Positions 62,399 to 64,000 of a DNA stretch of 64,000 nucleotides are shown here, piece after piece. Both the position numbers and the translations under genes were made by a program. Each line of letters starts with the position of its first letter. The stretch's first letter is position 1. Source of the DNA: Rebecca billardiae RCC1528 (taxonomy: Eukaryota > Haptophyta). Below the pieces are notes generated by a model. That model did not search any database. It saw nothing but the letters and a program-made list of their open reading frames with translations, and was not told the origin of the DNA. The stretch spans positions 434,001 through 498,000 of the forward strand of contig OZ251228.1 of the NCBI GenBank assembly GCA_965240325.2, in the 5' to 3' direction.

Positions 62399-64000
62399 AT
62401 GGCGAGCGCGAGGAGTCCCATGCTCGTCACCGCGAGCGGTGCCATGCTCGCCGCCGCGCGGCGCTCCATGCCGAGCCACCGCATCACCTCGGCGAGCTCC
62501 AGGGAGACCTCGGCCCACTCGCGCACGAGCGCCGCCCAGATCTCCAGCGCATCCACGCCGGGCGAGCCGGCGACGCGGCTGAAGCGCGGGCGGGTGGCGA
62601 CGGCCTCGCTGCAGCACCCGACGCCAGAGTTCACGGCAGGGCGGCTCGCACGCGGGCGGGCGACGACGGCCTCGCTGAACGCGTCGCCAGTGATCAAGGC
62701 AGCGCGGCCAGGGCGGCTCGCGCGCGGCCGGGCGTCCTCGGCGCACCTGCCGGGCAGGCCCACCGGGCGGCACGGGCACGCGCATCGCGACGCGCACAAG
62801 CACGGCCGCAAGCCACCGTCCCGCGGCATATCGCCCTTCCTGGCCAGCCGGTTTGGTGGCGGCAGGAGCTCGCGTGTGGTGGCGGACGCGCACGGCTCGA
62901 CGCGCAGGGCCTCGGGCGTGCGCGAGCCGCCGCCCGAGCGCACGGAGGAGACCGTGCGCGCCGCGCTCGAGGCGTCGAAGCTCGCAGGCCGCCGCTTCTC
63001 CGCGCGCGTGCACAGGCCGACCATCGCGGCGGGCGCCGTGCTCGGGCTGGCGGGGAGCGTGCTCGAGATCATGTACAACAACGCGCTCGGCGCGACGCTG
63101 CTCTTCCCCGGCGTCGTTGTGCTGATGCTCTCGCTGCTGCCGACCGACTGCGTGCGCATCCAGCGCACGATGTTCGCTGGTGCCCTGCTCGCCGTCGCGC
63201 TCGTCGCCGCGTACGTGTGGGCGAGCATCGTGCTGGTGGAGGCGATCGCGCGCGAGTACCCGCGCTGCTCCGACTCGGTGTTTGGCGCGCACAGCCCGAC
63301 GCTCACCCTCGTGCCCTGCTGGTTCGAGATTGGCAGCCTGGGCACGTGCGCGGGCGGCGGGCTCGTCGCCCTGCTGCTGCTTGTGGAGGTCGTCTCCAAG
63401 CTGGGCCGCCCGCCGCGCGTGCAGCTCGATGGGCTGTGGCGCGTGCTGCGCACGCTCCTCCTGTGCGCCGCCGCGCTACTCACTGTGTTTGCGGTTCTCT
63501 TCCACCTGCGATTCTCCATCGAACATCTCTGGGCGGAGATGCGCGTTGCGCTGGTCGCGCGGTACGTCGCGACGGCCGAGGCGCTGCTGCTGGCGGCGCT
63601 GCTCACGCCGAGCCGACGCACCGCGATGCACGCGTGGCTCGACTCGCACGGCGAGCCGGCGAGCGTCGCGGCGGGCATCGCCGCGCTGCTCAACGCGCGC
63701 CCCGTGAACGAGGTGCACGAGCTCGCGCGGTCGACCTTCCGCGGGATCCGTCTGGACCTGATCTGCGAGGAGCACCTGCGGAGCGCGGCGCCGATGCCCG
63801 AGCTGCACGCGTGCTCGCGGCACGCGGGCTTCGGCAGCGTCGACGCGTTCATCACGCACTCGTGGCACGACGACGCTTCGGAGAAGTGGGAGGCGCTGCA
63901 GGCGTGGCGCGCCGAGTTTGTCGCCCGCAACCACCGCGAGCCGGTCGTGTGGCTCGACAAGGCGTGCCTCAACCCCGAGAGCATCTCGGACTCGCTGCCG
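62399..64000 (+). CDS. Multi-pass membrane protein with TIR-like domain, copy 2 (3' partial)
   Basis: This frame is open from ATG 62399 (MASARSPMLVTASGAMLAAA) to the window end without a stop (534 codons); an in-frame ATG at 62420 is an alternative. It is the inverted paralogue of the gene at 58920-61708. The same three basic Ser motifs, membrane segments and VDAFITHSWHDDASEKWEAL are present, and the window ends inside LNPESISDSLP. Differences from copy 1 are clustered: MYNNALG for MYDDARG, LLAVALVAAYVW for LLALAILAAYVW, SLGTCAGGGLVALL for SLAAAVGGALVALL, LLCAAALLTVFAVLF for LLSAAALLAARGALF. It is not visibly broken. The N-terminal start region differs because the duplication boundary lies there. 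Confidence 0.8.
   Translation, partial: MASARSPMLVTASGAMLAAARRSMPSHRITSASSRETSAHSRTSAAQISSASTPGEPATRLKRGRVATASLQHPTPEFTAGRLARGRATTASLNASPVIKAARPGRLARGRASSAHLPGRPTGRHGHAHRDAHKHGRKPPSRGISPFLASRFGGGRSSRVVADAHGSTRRASGVREPPPERTEETVRAALEASKLAGRRFSARVHRPTIAAGAVLGLAGSVLEIMYNNALGATLLFPGVVVLMLSLLPTDCVRIQRTMFAGALLAVALVAAYVWASIVLVEAIAREYPRCSDSVFGAHSPTLTLVPCWFEIGSLGTCAGGGLVALLLLVEVVSKLGRPPRVQLDGLWRVLRTLLLCAAALLTVFAVLFHLRFSIEHLWAEMRVALVARYVATAEALLLAALLTPSRRTAMHAWLDSHGEPASVAAGIAALLNARPVNEVHELARSTFRGIRLDLICEEHLRSAAPMPELHACSRHAGFGSVDAFITHSWHDDASEKWEALQAWRAEFVARNHREPVVWLDKACLNPESISDSLP
62434..64000 (+). repeat. Inverted duplication, arm 2 (runs off window)
   Basis: Colinear with the reverse complement of 60095-61661. 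The left boundary is sharp, near 62432-62434. Confidence 0.9.

Noticed and set aside
62356-63984. Minus-strand 542-codon frame over the second TIR-like copy
   Set aside because: It is the antisense of the plus-strand TIR-like paralogue, and the same antisense frame exists over copy 1 (58851-61697).

Overview
The window is nuclear DNA of a GC-rich unicellular eukaryote, most likely a marine alga. A haptophyte or pelagophyte type would fit, but this is inference, not proof. The evidence is as follows. Several genes have short spliceosomal introns (119-189 bp), mostly with GTGCG donors and GCAG acceptors. Coding DNA is extremely GC-rich and spacers are AT-richer. Ala/Pro/Gly-rich proteins are large, and gene content mixes mitochondrial, organellar-type and eukaryote-specific families. 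There are no operons; genes lie in both orientations, often as divergent pairs separated by 140-280 bp.

Layout, left half: the 3' part of an organellar release factor RF2; SDHB (minus strand, one intron) divergent from a membrane-anchored SPFH/band-7 protein; a hemerythrin-like HHE protein; a three-exon SAM-domain protein; a cyclin-box protein; a giant repeat and coiled-coil protein (9979-16818); a Sel1-repeat/MYND protein; a GH5 exo-1,3-glucanase-like type II membrane protein divergent from a TLC-domain membrane protein; a UvrD/Rep-type SF1A helicase; a repeat-rich spacer with CT and CA microsatellites and a large hairpin; and a protein with four EsV-1-7 zinc-binding-type repeats.

Layout, right half: a CPBP-family intramembrane protease; a 1,776-residue low-complexity protein in three exons; a 9 kb gene-poor stretch holding degenerate coding traces and repeats; a secreted protein with glycine/aspartate-rich RTX-like repeats in three exons; the tRNA methyltransferase DNMT2/TRDMT1; a TauE/SafE-type (TSUP) membrane protein divergent from a secreted orphan; an MFS sugar transporter; and two near-identical multi-membrane proteins with a TIR-like cytoplasmic domain. 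The last two form an inverted duplication running off the window end.

No metabolic pathway links the neighbours. The most unusual content is the palindromic TIR-like gene pair, the EsV-1-7 repeat gene, the giant Pro-x-x-Val-x-x-Ala-Leu repeat protein, the SAM protein with a bacterial-looking C-terminal motif, and several families of short dispersed elements sitting at gene boundaries. Exon structures were worked out by hand from reading-frame continuity and splice sites and have no transcript support.
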